Positions 42,987-53,057 of a stretch of DNA of 64,000 nt are shown piece by piece (the stretch's first letter is position 1; every line of letters starts with the position of its first letter). The notes beneath the pieces are model-generated. The model was given only the letters and a program-made list of their open reading frames with translations. It was not told the origin of the DNA and did not search any database. The translations under genes and the position numbers were made by a program. Origin of the DNA: Rugosimonospora africana (GTDB lineage: Bacteria; Actinomycetota; Actinomycetes; Mycobacteriales; Micromonosporaceae); assembly GCF_016862975.1 (NCBI RefSeq), contig NZ_BONZ01000021.1:224030-288029 (forward strand), read 5' to 3'.

Positions 42987-43709
42987 CTACCGACGGGGCG
43001 GGGCGACCGTCGCGTCCGGCTGGTTCGAGCGCCGGAGCGACTCGGCGACGAACCCGCCGGCCTTCAACTCCTCGATGAGGTCCGCGAGGAACGCGACGGT
43101 CTCCGGCCGGCGGCTCCTGGTCGTACCCACCGCCTGCTGGATCTGCATGAACCGCTCCGGGATCAGGCGGACCCCGGGGTGCGCCGCGACGAACGCGGTC
43201 ATCGGCTGCCGGATTCCCGCCGCGGCCTCCAGCCCCTCGGCGCGAAACACGTCCACGCCCTCGTCGCCGCGCACCACCGTGGCGTGCGCGAGGGTACGGG
43301 AGAGGAACAGGTCGTACGCGGATCCGCGCTTCACGCCGATCCGTACCCCGGGGCGGTCGACGTCGGCGACGCCGGTGAGGTCCGAGTCCTCGGGTACCGC
43401 GAACACTCCCTCGATCACCACGTACGGCGCGGTGAACGCGACCTCGGCCTCCCGGGCCGGCTCGATGGCCAGGAAGCAGATGTCGGCCCGACCGGTCGCC
43501 ATGGCCTCGTACGACTTGCGCGCCGCGTCGAAGCACAGGAACTCCACCGGTACGCCCAGCCGCGCGCCGATCTGACGAGCGAGGTCGACCGTGACACCGC
43601 TCGGCGCGTCCGGCGTGCCCTGGGCAAGCACCGGGTTGCCCAGGTTGATGGACGCGCGCAGGGCGCCCGTGGGCGCCAGGTCCTCGGCTACAGCGGTCGC
43701 GATCTCCAC
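42987..43709 (-). CDS. Solute-binding protein family 3-like protein without signal peptide
   Basis: This 240-aa protein has the whole amino-acid-binding (SBP_bac_3) fold: LRASINLGNPVLAQGTPDAPSGVTVDLARQIGARLGVPVEF, the ligand-Arg area GRADICFLAIEPAREAEVAFTAPYVVIEG, and GVRIGVKRGSAYDLFLSRTL. It starts MEIATAVAEDLAP and has neither a hydrophobic signal nor a lipobox, so it should stay in the cytoplasm. No ABC permease is adjacent. It might be a cytoplasmic ligand sensor or enzyme-like relative such as a cyclohexadienyl-dehydratase-type protein. The start is the GTG at 43709. Confidence 0.82.
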   Translation of the reverse strand: MEIATAVAEDLAPTGALRASINLGNPVLAQGTPDAPSGVTVDLARQIGARLGVPVEFLCFDAARKSYEAMATGRADICFLAIEPAREAEVAFTAPYVVIEGVFAVPEDSDLTGVADVDRPGVRIGVKRGSAYDLFLSRTLAHATVVRGDEGVDVFRAEGLEAAAGIRQPMTAFVAAHPGVRLIPERFMQIQQAVGTTRSRRPETVAFLADLIEELKAGGFVAESLRRSNQPDATVAPPRR

Positions 43710-43729
43710 GACAGCCGAGGCTAGCGCAT

Positions 43730-43815
43730 CTCACGGGCGCCCTGACTCACGAGCGCTGTGCCTCACGAGCGTTGTGCCTCACGAGCGTTGTGCCTCACGG
43801 GCGCCCTGACTCACG
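43730..43815. repeat. 16-bp tandem repeat, five units
   Basis: CTCACGAGCGTTGTGC and close variants repeat with period 16 at 43730, 43746, 43762, 43778 and 43794, with a partial sixth. The two outer units read CTCACGGGCGCCCTGA and the inner ones CTCACGAGCG[CT]TGTGC, giving a symmetric arrangement. The array lies between the solute-binding-like gene's start and the GH44 gene's end. Confidence 0.9.
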
Positions 43816-43827
43816 CGGGCCGCGGGG

Positions 43828-45834
43828 TCAACTGTGGCCGGTGCAGCCGACCGCCTGTGCCGCACCGGAGCTGCCGGTGCCCAGGAAGCCGACCGACTGG
43901 CTGCCGCCGGGCGGGATCGAGCCGTTCCACGCCGTGTTGGTCACGCTGACCGTGCCGCCGGTCTGGGTCCAGGTGCCGTTCCACAGCTGCGTGACCTTCT
44001 GCCCGTTGGCGTACGTCCAGGTCGCGGACCAGCCGGTGAACGGCGTGGTGCCGGTGTTCTTCACGGTCACCTGGCCCTGGAAGCCGCCCGGCCACTGACC
44101 CGTCGTCTGGTACGTGGCCGTGCAGCCGGTGGATCCGCCGCCGGTACCGCCCGGGCCGACCACCACCTCAGTGATCGAGTTCGCCGGGAACGTGCCGGTG
44201 TACAGGTACAACGGGGGCTGCCCGTACGCGACCGGTGCGGCGATGAGGCGCTGGTCGGGCTGGCGGGTGATGGCGGTCAGGTTCGCCGGGGCGTACTGGT
44301 ACACCTTCGCGGTGGGGACCAGCGACCGGCCCCGGATCGAGACCTGGCTGGTCAGGTCGTTACCGGTCTTGTTGATGATCATGAGGGTGGTGTTGCCGTC
44401 GCTCGTCCGGTCGGCCGCGTACACGGCCAGTTGCCCCTGGTCGGCGCTGGTCGCCTGGACGCCGGTGTCGCCGAACGCGCCGCCGTTGCCGTCGTAGTTG
44501 AGGTACATCCGGAACGCGTACGCGCCCGGCTGGCTCGCGGTCGGCGGGGACCACAGGGTGGCCAGGTCCAGCCCCTCACGGCCGAAGATGCCCAGCACGT
44601 CGGCCTGCGCCAGGGCGCCGTTCATGGTGTCCAGGGCGCCCCAGTTGTACTCGGTGATCGCGGTCTTGGTGCCCGGGTAGTTCGCCGCCACGAGCTGCTT
44701 CATGCGCGGGATCAGCTGGGTCGCGGTGTTGATCCAGCTTTCGTCCACATAGGACGGATCCCACAGGTTGCGGGTGGAGCGCAACCGCAGCGCGTTGGTG
44801 GCCGGGTCGCTGTCGTTGCCGAACGCGACCCCGGTCTCCTGCGGGTACCAGTGGTTGTCGTAGTAGTCCAGGATCCGCACCCCGTGCGCCTGCTGGTACG
44901 CCTTCATCTGCCCGAGGTACCAGGCGCCGAAGTCCACCCCGCCGTGCGCCGCCTTGTCCGGCGGGTTGCTCCAGCACGACCCGCCCTGGATGTTGCAGGT
45001 CTGCTGGTCGGCTCCGGACAGGGTCAGCGAGTTCCAGCCCCAGCCGACCGGTCCCAGGGTCGCGGCACCGGGGTCTGCCGCCTTCACCGCCGCGGCGATG
45101 CTTTCCGTCGAGTCGCGCATCTCGTCGTACCCGGCGCCGTTCGGGTGCACGTCCCGGTGCGTCTGGAACCAGATGTCCGGCTCGTTGTCCAGGTTGTAGA
45201 ACTTCACGCCGCCGTTCGCCGCCGTTCCGTACGTGCCGGTCAGGTGGTGGATCCAGTCGGTGACGTAGGCGGCGCCGGCCGGAGCGCTGGTGTCGGCCGG
45301 ATCGTTGCCGGTGATCGGGGTGCCGTCCGACTTGATGCCGTTGCCACAGTCCGGTCGCCACTGGTCGGTCTGTTGCTGCGGCCCGTACTTGGTCACGCTG
45401 AACCCGCACGAGTAGTCGCGGGCCTTCGGCACCCAACCGATGAGCGGAACGGTGAGGATCGAGTCGGTACCGGTCCGGCGGTCCTGGTCGACGAACGTGT
45501 CGGTCTCCGAACCGTCCGGCAGGCCGGCCGGGTCGGCGTTGCCCGGTACGTTCTCGAAAAACCAGTCGGAGCCGCGGTTGGTCTCGTCCAGCGCGTAGTT
45601 GTACCGGGTCGTGGCGTTGCCGCCCCACCGGCGTACCGGCAGGCGCAGCGCGGCGGCCAGGTCCTCGTCGGCGAAGTTCATCCCGTAGATGTCCCGGCTG
45701 ATGGCGTGCCGGCCCGCGGTGACGTCGACCGCGAGCGCCGGCCCGTTCGCCGCGCCGGCCGCGACCGGCGAGGCCACCAGCACGGTCGCGACGACCAGCG
45801 GTAGCCCGGCGAGAAACACAGTAGTACGACGCAT
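43828..45834 (-). CDS. Secreted GH44 endoglucanase/xyloglucanase with CBM2
   Basis: This 668-aa protein has a Sec signal (1-28), a GH44 catalytic domain (about 33-555), a glycine/proline linker and a C-terminal family 2 cellulose-binding module (about 567-665; TGCTATYQTTGQWPGGFQGQVTVKNTG, with conserved Trp). The family signature RWGGNATTRYNY is at 69-80. Candidate acid/base is Glu218 (NLDNEPDIW) and nucleophile Glu395 (ITEYNWG). It would cut beta-1,4-glucans such as xyloglucan or carboxymethylcellulose outside the cell. SD AAGGGGAC precedes the ATG. A near-palindromic site upstream resembles a CebR operator. Confidence 0.95.
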   Translation of the reverse strand: MRRTTVFLAGLPLVVATVLVASPVAAGAANGPALAVDVTAGRHAISRDIYGMNFADEDLAAALRLPVRRWGGNATTRYNYALDETNRGSDWFFENVPGNADPAGLPDGSETDTFVDQDRRTGTDSILTVPLIGWVPKARDYSCGFSVTKYGPQQQTDQWRPDCGNGIKSDGTPITGNDPADTSAPAGAAYVTDWIHHLTGTYGTAANGGVKFYNLDNEPDIWFQTHRDVHPNGAGYDEMRDSTESIAAAVKAADPGAATLGPVGWGWNSLTLSGADQQTCNIQGGSCWSNPPDKAAHGGVDFGAWYLGQMKAYQQAHGVRILDYYDNHWYPQETGVAFGNDSDPATNALRLRSTRNLWDPSYVDESWINTATQLIPRMKQLVAANYPGTKTAITEYNWGALDTMNGALAQADVLGIFGREGLDLATLWSPPTASQPGAYAFRMYLNYDGNGGAFGDTGVQATSADQGQLAVYAADRTSDGNTTLMIINKTGNDLTSQVSIRGRSLVPTAKVYQYAPANLTAITRQPDQRLIAAPVAYGQPPLYLYTGTFPANSITEVVVGPGGTGGGSTGCTATYQTTGQWPGGFQGQVTVKNTGTTPFTGWSATWTYANGQKVTQLWNGTWTQTGGTVSVTNTAWNGSIPPGGSQSVGFLGTGSSGAAQAVGCTGHS

Positions 45835-45992
45835 GGACTGTCCCCTTCTGGGAGAGCGTGTGCTCGGGGTCGGGACCGGGCGCCCGGTCCCGACCCGAAC
45901 GCGCCCGTGACCGTGCCTGCCCTACCGGCCGCGCGGCCCCGTCGACTCACCGCTGCTCACGTATCCATCGGACGCGCCGACGGACAGTGCGG

Positions 45993-46006
45993 CGGAAGCG
46001 CTCCCA
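45993..46006. promoter_or_regulatory. CebR-like operator upstream of GH44
   Basis: CGGAAGCGCTCCCA differs at two positions from the palindrome TGGGAGCGCTCCCA known for the cellulose-use repressor CebR. It lies about 160 bp from the GH44 start. A LacI-family repressor would bind here. Confidence 0.55.
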
Positions 46007-46218
46007 AGAGGCTGGAACGGACGCTAGCCAAGGAATCCAAGTGTGTCAATAGCGGTGTCGCTCGGCCCAGCTTTCCGTTTTTCTCAGCCCCACACCTCGT
46101 GGGCGGTCTCCACGATCAGGCGTAGCTTCGCCACCTGCTCCTCGTGGCTGAGCACGACCCGCACTCTCCGTCGTCCACAGCGGACGGATGGCTCGGCGGC
46201 GGGTACCTCTCGTCGACG

Positions 46219-46287
46219 CTTTGCTCTGCTTACCCCCGCGCAACACTCGAACGCCGTTTGTGTTGCGTGGAGGTAAGCAGAGCAAAG
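46219..46287. repeat. Long hairpin (28-nt arms) in the GH44/pectinesterase gap
   Basis: CTTTGCTCTGCTTACC (46219-46234) pairs perfectly with GGTAAGCAGAGCAAAG (46272-46287). The inner CGCAACAC (46239-46246) pairs with GTGTTGCG (46260-46267). The loop is TCGAACGCCGTTT. About 26 bp form in total. It is AT-richer than the surroundings and lies between divergent genes, so it is not a terminator of either. It may be a dispersed palindromic element or an RNA structure. Confidence 0.7.
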
Positions 46288-46383
46288 GCGGTCGCGAAGA
46301 CCTAGGCGGCGGCGACCGCGGCGCGGCCCGGTGAAGCGCGACAGGTTGACAGCAGTCGATGAGCGGGCTAGGTTCCTGAGAGT

Positions 46384-46399
46384 TGGAAAGCGCTTTCCA
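46384..46399. promoter_or_regulatory. LacI-type operator upstream of pectinesterase
   Basis: TGGAAAGCGCTTTCCA is a perfect 16-bp palindrome with the central CG of LacI-family sites, 60 bp before the pectinesterase start. It probably makes pectin degradation inducible. Confidence 0.7.
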
Positions 46400-46459
46400 T
46401 CTCCGGAGCACACGCCCACCCCGCCCAGGCGACCCGCCCCGATTCCCCCGAGGTCAGCC

Positions 46460-47560
46460 ATGAACCCGCGAACCGCCACACGCATGCGCCCGCTCCGCCC
46501 CGGCTCCACCACCCTGGCCGGCATCGCGCTGGCCGCCCTGGCCGGCCTCGGCCTGGCCACGCTCCCGGCCGGGGTGGCCCAGGCCGCCTGTCACCGGTCG
46601 TCAACCGTCGTCGTCGCCGGAAACGGCAGCGGCGACTTCACCAGCGTGCAGGCCGCCGTCGACGCGGCACCGTCTGGCAACACCCACCGGTACACCATCA
46701 GGATCAGACCGGGCACGTACAAGGAACTCGTCACCATCCCGGCGGACAAGCCGTACCTGTCGTTCGTCGGCACCGGCCGCCGGGCCAGCGACGTCGTCAT
46801 CACGTACGACAACGCCAACGGCACGCCCAAGCCTGGCGGCGGCACGTACGGCACCTCGGGCAGCGCCTCGGTGACCATCGACGGCAACGACTTCACCGCG
46901 CGGAACCTCACGTTCTCCAACTCGTTCGACGAAGCCGCACATCCGGAGATCACCAGCCAGCAGGCGGTCGCCGTGCTCACCCACGCCGACCGGCTGGTGT
47001 TCGACAACGTCCGGTTCCTCGGGAACCAGGACACCCTCTACGTGAACAGCCCGGCCGCCACCACCGTGTCCCGGGCGTACTTCCGCTCCTGCTATGTCGA
47101 GGGCGACGTGGACTTCATCTTCGGCCGGGGCACCGCGGTGTTCGACCACTGCCACGTCAACTCGCTGGACCGTGGATCGGCGACCAACAACGGGTACGTC
47201 ACGGCGGCGTCGACCGACATCAGCAACCCGTACGGGTTCCTGTTCTACCGCTGTACGTTGACGAGCGCGGCGGCCGCCGGGACTGTATACCTCGGCCGCC
47301 CGTGGCACCCGAGCGGCGATCCGAACGCGCTCGGCCAGGTGGTGTACCGGGAGTCGACGCTCGGCGCGCAGATCCAGAGCGCTCCCTGGACGGACATGTC
47401 CGGGTTCTCCTGGAAGGACGCGCGGTTCGCCGAGTACCGGGACCGGGGTCCGGGTGCGGCGGTGAGCACCGACCGGCCGCAGCTGACCGACGCGCAGGCG
47501 GCCACCTACACCCCCCGCCGATACCTCGCCGGCACCGACGGCTGGAACCCGATCCACTGA
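46460..47560 (+). CDS. Secreted pectinesterase (CE8)
   Basis: This 366-aa protein has a signal peptide ending about residue 44 (VAQA-A). The right-handed beta-helix of pectin methylesterases shows in FTSVQAAVDAAP, the oxyanion-hole region ITSQQAVAV, GNQDTLYV (first catalytic Asp), GDVDFIFGRGTAVFDHC (second Asp) and YLGRPW (Arg). It removes methyl esters from pectin. The ATG at 46460 follows GAGGTCA. It sits behind a perfect LacI-type palindrome and divergent from the GH44 glucanase, forming a plant-cell-wall module. Confidence 0.95.
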   Translation: MNPRTATRMRPLRPGSTTLAGIALAALAGLGLATLPAGVAQAACHRSSTVVVAGNGSGDFTSVQAAVDAAPSGNTHRYTIRIRPGTYKELVTIPADKPYLSFVGTGRRASDVVITYDNANGTPKPGGGTYGTSGSASVTIDGNDFTARNLTFSNSFDEAAHPEITSQQAVAVLTHADRLVFDNVRFLGNQDTLYVNSPAATTVSRAYFRSCYVEGDVDFIFGRGTAVFDHCHVNSLDRGSATNNGYVTAASTDISNPYGFLFYRCTLTSAAAAGTVYLGRPWHPSGDPNALGQVVYRESTLGAQIQSAPWTDMSGFSWKDARFAEYRDRGPGAAVSTDRPQLTDAQAATYTPRRYLAGTDGWNPIH

Positions 47561-47568
47561 CGCCACCC

Positions 47569-47642
47569 CCGGCGACGTTGACCCGGCCTGCGTCCCGGCG
47601 ACGTGACCCCGGCCGGCGTCTCTAACCGGCCGGCGTCTCACC
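47569..47642 (+). repeat. Degenerate tandem repeats after pectinesterase
   Basis: About 26-nt units starting CCGGCGACGT (at about 47570 and 47595), then two 17-nt units ACCGGCCGGCGTCTCTA/ACCGGCCGGCGTCTCAC. They begin 9 nt after the stop codon and show the same gene-end repeat habit as elsewhere in the window. Confidence 0.6.
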
Positions 47643-47798
47643 GGATGGGCGCCGCCCGATCGGGGCGTGGGGCATCCGCACCCGATCGGGCGGCGCCCGG
47701 CGGACCGGTCGAGGGGTAGAGCCGGCCCGCCCGCGGTGATGCCGTGCCGGTGATGCGCCACCGGTAGGCGGCACGGCGGCGCATCACCGGTGCCGGAG

Positions 47799-48455
47799 TC
47801 AGCGGGTACCGGTCAGTGCGGCACCGGTCCGGCCGAGCGACCCGTTGCCGAGCCGCATCGGCGAGCCGACCCTCAGCACCGCGTTGCCGGTCATGCCGTT
47901 GATGACTCCGGCCGCGGACGTGTACCAGGCACACGCCGCCGTCAGTACGCCGATGTACCCACCGACGTGCAGGATCTGTTCGTTGCCCGAGAAGTTCGCG
48001 ACGACCAGGACGATCTCGGTGATCTGCAGGGTCAGGAAGACCGCCGCCACCGCTCCGTTGACCTGGGTGCTCCACAGCAGCATGTACAGGTTGAAGATGG
48101 CGAACGCCAGCAGGATCCACGCCTCGTCGTTGCTCACCTGTGCCGCGCTGGCCTTCGGCGCCACCAGCAGCGCGTAGAGCCCGAGGCCGATCCAGAAGCC
48201 GCCGTACGTGGCGAACGCGGTGGACCCGAACACGTTGCGGTTGCGGAACTCCCACATGCCGGCCAGCAATTGGCACAGCCCGCCGTACGCGAACGCGTAG
48301 CCGAGCCACGCGTCGGTGCCGTGCGTCCAGCCCGCGTTCTTCGCCGAGAGCAGGAAGGTGGTCAGTGCGAACGCGGCCAGCCCGAGTGGTGCCGGGTCGG
48401 CGATGCCGGTCACAGCGGGCGGTGTGGATTCGGGGGTGCTGAGTTCATCGGTCAT
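47799..48455 (-). CDS. Acetate uptake transporter, GPR1/FUN34/SatP family
   Basis: This 218-aa membrane protein has six helices. The family N-terminal motif is present as ADPAPLGLAAFALTTFLLS, with GGLCQLLAGMWEFRNRNVFGSTAFATYGGFW and FGLYALL-type helices following. It moves acetate or succinate with protons or as a channel. Acetate is a product of deacetylating plant polymers, so its place among polysaccharide genes is sensible. SD GAGGAGA precedes the ATG at 48455. Confidence 0.92.
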   Translation of the reverse strand: MTDELSTPESTPPAVTGIADPAPLGLAAFALTTFLLSAKNAGWTHGTDAWLGYAFAYGGLCQLLAGMWEFRNRNVFGSTAFATYGGFWIGLGLYALLVAPKASAAQVSNDEAWILLAFAIFNLYMLLWSTQVNGAVAAVFLTLQITEIVLVVANFSGNEQILHVGGYIGVLTAACAWYTSAAGVINGMTGNAVLRVGSPMRLGNGSLGRTGAALTGTR

Positions 48456-48758
48456 GTGACGGTCTCCTCGTCCGGTAGGGCTACGTAGGGCTACCTGACA
48501 GGGCGTCGGTGCGGGCGGCGCGGTACGTCGCGGGCAGGGGCGCCGGACGGGACCGGCGCCCCTGCCACCAGCAGCGCCGGCCAGCGGCCCTCCAGCCGGC
48601 ATCAGCCGGCACCGGACCACCTCGGATCTAGCGTCTTATGCACAATTAAGCAACTAATATCACGCGTGACCATCGATGTCACCTGTGGCAGTGGAGATCG
48701 CGGGACGGCCGGATTGCCTGATTAGTAGAAGCCTCTGTGTCAGAGGTATCGTGGCAAC
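48456..48758. promoter_or_regulatory. Divergent promoter region with MarR-type half-sites
   Basis: GTAGGGCTAC is tandemly repeated at 48475-48494 near the acetate transporter start. Nearer the marR start an AT-rich island contains CAACTAAT (48651-48658) and its near-inverse ATTAGTAG (48721-48728). The first belongs to TTAGTTGCTTAA on the other strand, typical of MarR sites. CCTCTG-tgt-CAGAGG (48732-48746) lies just before the GTG. No gene is present. Confidence 0.5.
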
Positions 48759-49483
48759 GTGATCAACCCGGAGCCCGTCGACCCGGCGCCCATGGACCCG
48801 CCGCCCGTCGATCCGGCGGCCATCGACCCGGAACCGGTCGACTCAGAGCCCGCCGACCCGGCACCCATCGACCCGGAGCCCGGGCCCGGCAGCGACCCAC
48901 TCGCCGAGGAGTTGCTGGCCACTCTCGGCCTGGTGCGCCGGCACCTGCGCCGGCTGGTCGGGCGGCCGTGGCCGCAGTCCCCGATGACCGGGTCGCAGTC
49001 CGAACTCATCCGGCTGGTGCGCCACAACCCGGGCATCTCGGTCGCCGAGGCCGCGGCCGAGCTGGGTCTGGCCGCCAACACGGTGTCCACACTGGTACGC
49101 CAGCTCACCGAGCTGGACCTGTTGCGCCGCTCGCCGGACGAACACGATCGCCGGATCGCCCGGCTGAGCCTGACCGCGCCGGCCCAGCGGCAGGCCGAGG
49201 CGCGGCGCGACCGCAGAATCGCCCGCGTCTCGCAGGTACTCGACCGGCTCGACCGCGCGGACCTCGATGCACTGCGCGCGGCCCTGCCGACCCTGAACGC
49301 CATCGCCGAACACCTCCGCCCCACCCAGACCCAGGCGGCGCCGGGCTCGGGCCGCAACGACCGGACCGGGGGCGTGGAGAGCAGCAACTCGGACAACAGC
49401 AACGCGGGGAACGGAAGCGAAGAGAACGACCGCGCACAGAACGACGGCGCAGAGAACGACCGCGCACAGAACCTGGAGAACGC

Positions 49484-49487
<4 letters not shown>
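48759..49487 (+). CDS. MarR-family transcriptional regulator
   Basis: This 242-aa protein has a central MarR winged helix (about 48-185): LIRLVRHNPGISVAEAAAELGLAANTVSTLVRQLTELDLLRRSPDEHDRRIARLSLT. The N-terminal 45 residues are a striking low-complexity repeat of P-[EAPI]-x-D units (PEPVDPAPMDPPPVDPAAID). The tail is a repeat of NDRAQNDGAE. Both are unusual for MarR proteins. The stop overlaps the ABC ATPase start (ATGA), so it likely controls that exporter. The start is the GTG at 48759, but a later start would remove the Pro/Asp repeat. Confidence 0.87.
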
Positions 49488-50332
<845 letters not shown>

Positions 50333-51174
50333 GCCCCGGTACCGCAGCGTCACCCGGCTGTTTTCCCGGATCGTCACGTTCTGCCTGGTCGAGCTGCAGA
50401 AGCTCAGGCACGACCGGAGCGAACTGATCACCCGCGCGATCCAGCCGATCCTCTGGTTGGTCATCTTCGGCGAGACGTTCACCCGGATCCGCGCGATCCC
50501 CACCGGCAACGTTCCCTACCTGGACTACCTCGCCCCGGGCGTCATCGCGCAGTCGGCGCTGTTCATCTCCATCTTCTACGGCATCCAGATTATCTGGGAG
50601 CGCGACGCCGGCATCCTCACCAAGCTGCTCGTGACGCCGACCCCGCGCAGCGCGCTGGTGGCCGGCAAGGCGTTCGCCGCGGGCGTCCGTACCATCGCGC
50701 AGACCATCGTCGTGCTCGTGGTCGCCGCGTTGCTCGGCGTCGGCCTGACCTGGAATCCGCTGAAACTGCTGGCGGTCCTGGTCGTCGTCGTGCTCGGTTC
50801 GGCGTTCTTCTCCTGCCTGTCCATGACCATCGCCGGGCTGGTGCTGCGCCGGGAGCGGTTGATGGGCATCGGCCAGGCGATCACCATGCCGCTGTTCTTC
50901 GCGAGCAACGCGCTCTATCCGGTCAACGTGATGCCGGTGTGGTTGCGCGCGATCAGCCACTGCAACCCGCTCACCTATGAGGTTGCCGCCCTGCGCGGGC
51001 TGCTCATCGGGCAGGCCACCACGTACTGGCTGGACTTCGTGGTGCTCGTCGCGGCCGCGGTCGCCGGCATCTGCGCCGCCGCCGCGCTGCTGGGTCGCCT
51101 CGCCCGCTGACCACCGCTTCCGTACCGCATGCGGGCATGAGGCGCGGTGTTGCGGCTTACGGCACAATGGGCGC

Positions 51175-51435
51175 GTGACCCAGTGGGAGTACGCACGGCT
51201 TGAATACCGGTCGACCGGCAGCACGGGCACCGACAAATACCTGGACTGGAGGGCCACCTTTCACTACCCGGGCGGCGCCCAGTCGTGGGGCACCGACGAG
51301 AGCTTCAACGACATACCCCATCTCAACCGTGCCGGCGCCGACGGTTGGCAGGTCTACGACCGCGCCGCGATGCTGATCGGCCAGCCGCAGCGGCTGTACG
51401 CGCTCACCTACTCGATGAAACGCCCGGTCACCTGA
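51175..51435 (+). CDS. Small hypothetical protein
   Basis: This 86-aa protein (TQWEYARLEYRSTGSTGTDKYLDWRATFHYPGG...LNRAGADGWQVYDRAAMLIGQPQRLYALTYSMKRPV) has the QWEYA...LNxxGADGWxV pattern of DUF4177-like small proteins. The GTG at 51175 follows a CACAAT box by 6 nt, so a leaderless message is possible. It is convergent with the GH13 gene, 7 nt away. Function unknown. Confidence 0.75.
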   Translation: MTQWEYARLEYRSTGSTGTDKYLDWRATFHYPGGAQSWGTDESFNDIPHLNRAGADGWQVYDRAAMLIGQPQRLYALTYSMKRPVT

Positions 51436-51442
51436 GCCATCG

Positions 51443-53005
51443 TCAGGGCCCGGTGCGGTAGACGGCGTAGCCGAAGCCCGGCACCTCCAGCTGCCGCTCG
51501 ACGTATGCCGCCGAGCCGAGCAGGAGCGTGCCGGGCGGCATGGTCAGCGGCGCGGACGCGGGGGTGGCCCGCGGATTGACCGCTACCAGAAACTCGCCGC
51601 CGCGCCGGTACACGAACGGGTAGCCGGCGTTCAGCACCTCGGTCGTGCCGCGGCTGCCGAGAGTGCGGTTGCTCCGCCGCAGCGCGATCAGGTCGCGGAT
51701 CAGCCGCAGCAGGGAGCCGGGGTCCGCGCGCTGCGCTGCGACGGTGGGGCGGTCCGGGTCGGGGTCGATCGGCAGGTACAGCTGGTCCGCGGGCGCGGTC
51801 GAGAATCCGGCGTTCGCCGAGTCGTCCCACTGCATCGGGGTCCGGCAGCCGGCCCGGTTGTAGCTCGGGTTGCGCCGGCTGCCCTCCTTGTCCGGCAGGC
51901 CCGTCACGAACCGCATGCCGATCTCGTCCCCGTAGTAGATCGCCGGCAGCGTCGGCCAGGTCAGCAGGAACGTGAAAGCGGCGTGCATCTGCCTGCCGGT
52001 ACGCACGCCGGCGGCCAGCCGGGGGAAGTCGTGGTTGGCCGACGGCAGCGCGGCGAACCCGTTGCCCGCGACCACCTCGTCGGCCGTGGACCACTCGGCC
52101 AGGAACTCGCGCAGCGACCCCTCCCCCGACTCGTGGAAGAACGGCGTGCCCGCCGGCCAGTCCGGCCGGGTCACCGCGCCGTTGTCCCACAGCGACCGGA
52201 ACCCGCGGCCGGTGCAGTGAAGGAAGAAGTCGACGTGGAAGCCGCTGGGCACCGACAGCCCGGGGTCGCCCCACTCGGCGATCAGCACCGCACCCGGGTG
52301 ACTGGCGTCGAGCCAGCCGCGCATCTCGTGCCACAGCCTGGCGGTCTCCGCCGAGTTCGGATCGTCCTTCACCAGCGAGCTGGCCATGTCGACCCGGAAG
52401 CCGGCGATACCGACCGGCATCCAGTAGTCGACGATCTCGCGCAACGCCCGCCGGTTGGTCGCCGGCCCCGGCGCGTCGACCGGCTGGCGCCACGGCTCAC
52501 GGGGATCGGGGCGGGCGAAGCCGAAGTTGAGCGCGGGCTGGATCGGGTAGTAACTCTTCAGGTACGCGCCGGGGCGGCTGCCCGGCGAGGGGATGTAGTC
52601 CTCGACCGGAGCCGGCGCCCAGATGTACCGGTGGTCGGTCGGGTCGTCGATCGCCGTCCGGAACCACGGGTGCTGGTCGGAGGTGTGGCCGGCGACTAGG
52701 TCCAGGAGCACCCGGATGCCCCGCGCCCGGGCCGCGTCGACGAGCCGGACCAGGTCGTCGCGGGTACCGTAGCGTGGCGCGATCGCCCGGTAGTCGCTGA
52801 CGTCGTACCCGGCGTCGCGGAACGGCGAGACGAAGCAGGAGGCCAGCCACACGACGTCGACGCCGAGCCAACTGAGGTAGTCGAGGCGGGCTTCGGCGCC
52901 GGCGAGGTCGCCGATCCCGTCGCCGTTGCCGTCGGCGAAGCTCGGCGGATAGATCTCGTACAAGACGGTGTCGGTCAGCCACTCCGGCGGTCGGTTCCCG
53001 GGCAT
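51443..53005 (-). CDS. GH13 alpha-glucosidase-like enzyme
   Basis: This 520-aa cytoplasmic enzyme has the full GH13 catalytic barrel: nucleophile Asp206 (GFRVDMASS), acid/base Glu244 (LIAEWGDPG) and Asp326 (PSANHDFPR). Region I is DLVAGHTSDQHPWF. It most resembles oligo-1,6-glucosidase/alpha-glucosidase types, releasing glucose from maltose-like or isomaltose-like oligosaccharides. TATAGT (53014-53019, reverse) ends 8 nt before the ATG, suggesting a leaderless transcript. The C-terminal beta domain is shorter than usual. Confidence 0.92.
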   Translation of the reverse strand: MPGNRPPEWLTDTVLYEIYPPSFADGNGDGIGDLAGAEARLDYLSWLGVDVVWLASCFVSPFRDAGYDVSDYRAIAPRYGTRDDLVRLVDAARARGIRVLLDLVAGHTSDQHPWFRTAIDDPTDHRYIWAPAPVEDYIPSPGSRPGAYLKSYYPIQPALNFGFARPDPREPWRQPVDAPGPATNRRALREIVDYWMPVGIAGFRVDMASSLVKDDPNSAETARLWHEMRGWLDASHPGAVLIAEWGDPGLSVPSGFHVDFFLHCTGRGFRSLWDNGAVTRPDWPAGTPFFHESGEGSLREFLAEWSTADEVVAGNGFAALPSANHDFPRLAAGVRTGRQMHAAFTFLLTWPTLPAIYYGDEIGMRFVTGLPDKEGSRRNPSYNRAGCRTPMQWDDSANAGFSTAPADQLYLPIDPDPDRPTVAAQRADPGSLLRLIRDLIALRRSNRTLGSRGTTEVLNAGYPFVYRRGGEFLVAVNPRATPASAPLTMPPGTLLLGSAAYVERQLEVPGFGYAVYRTGP

Positions 53006-53057
53006 GTGCCGACACTATAGCCAGTGCGGCGCCCGGTCGGCCCGTCTCGCCGGACAC

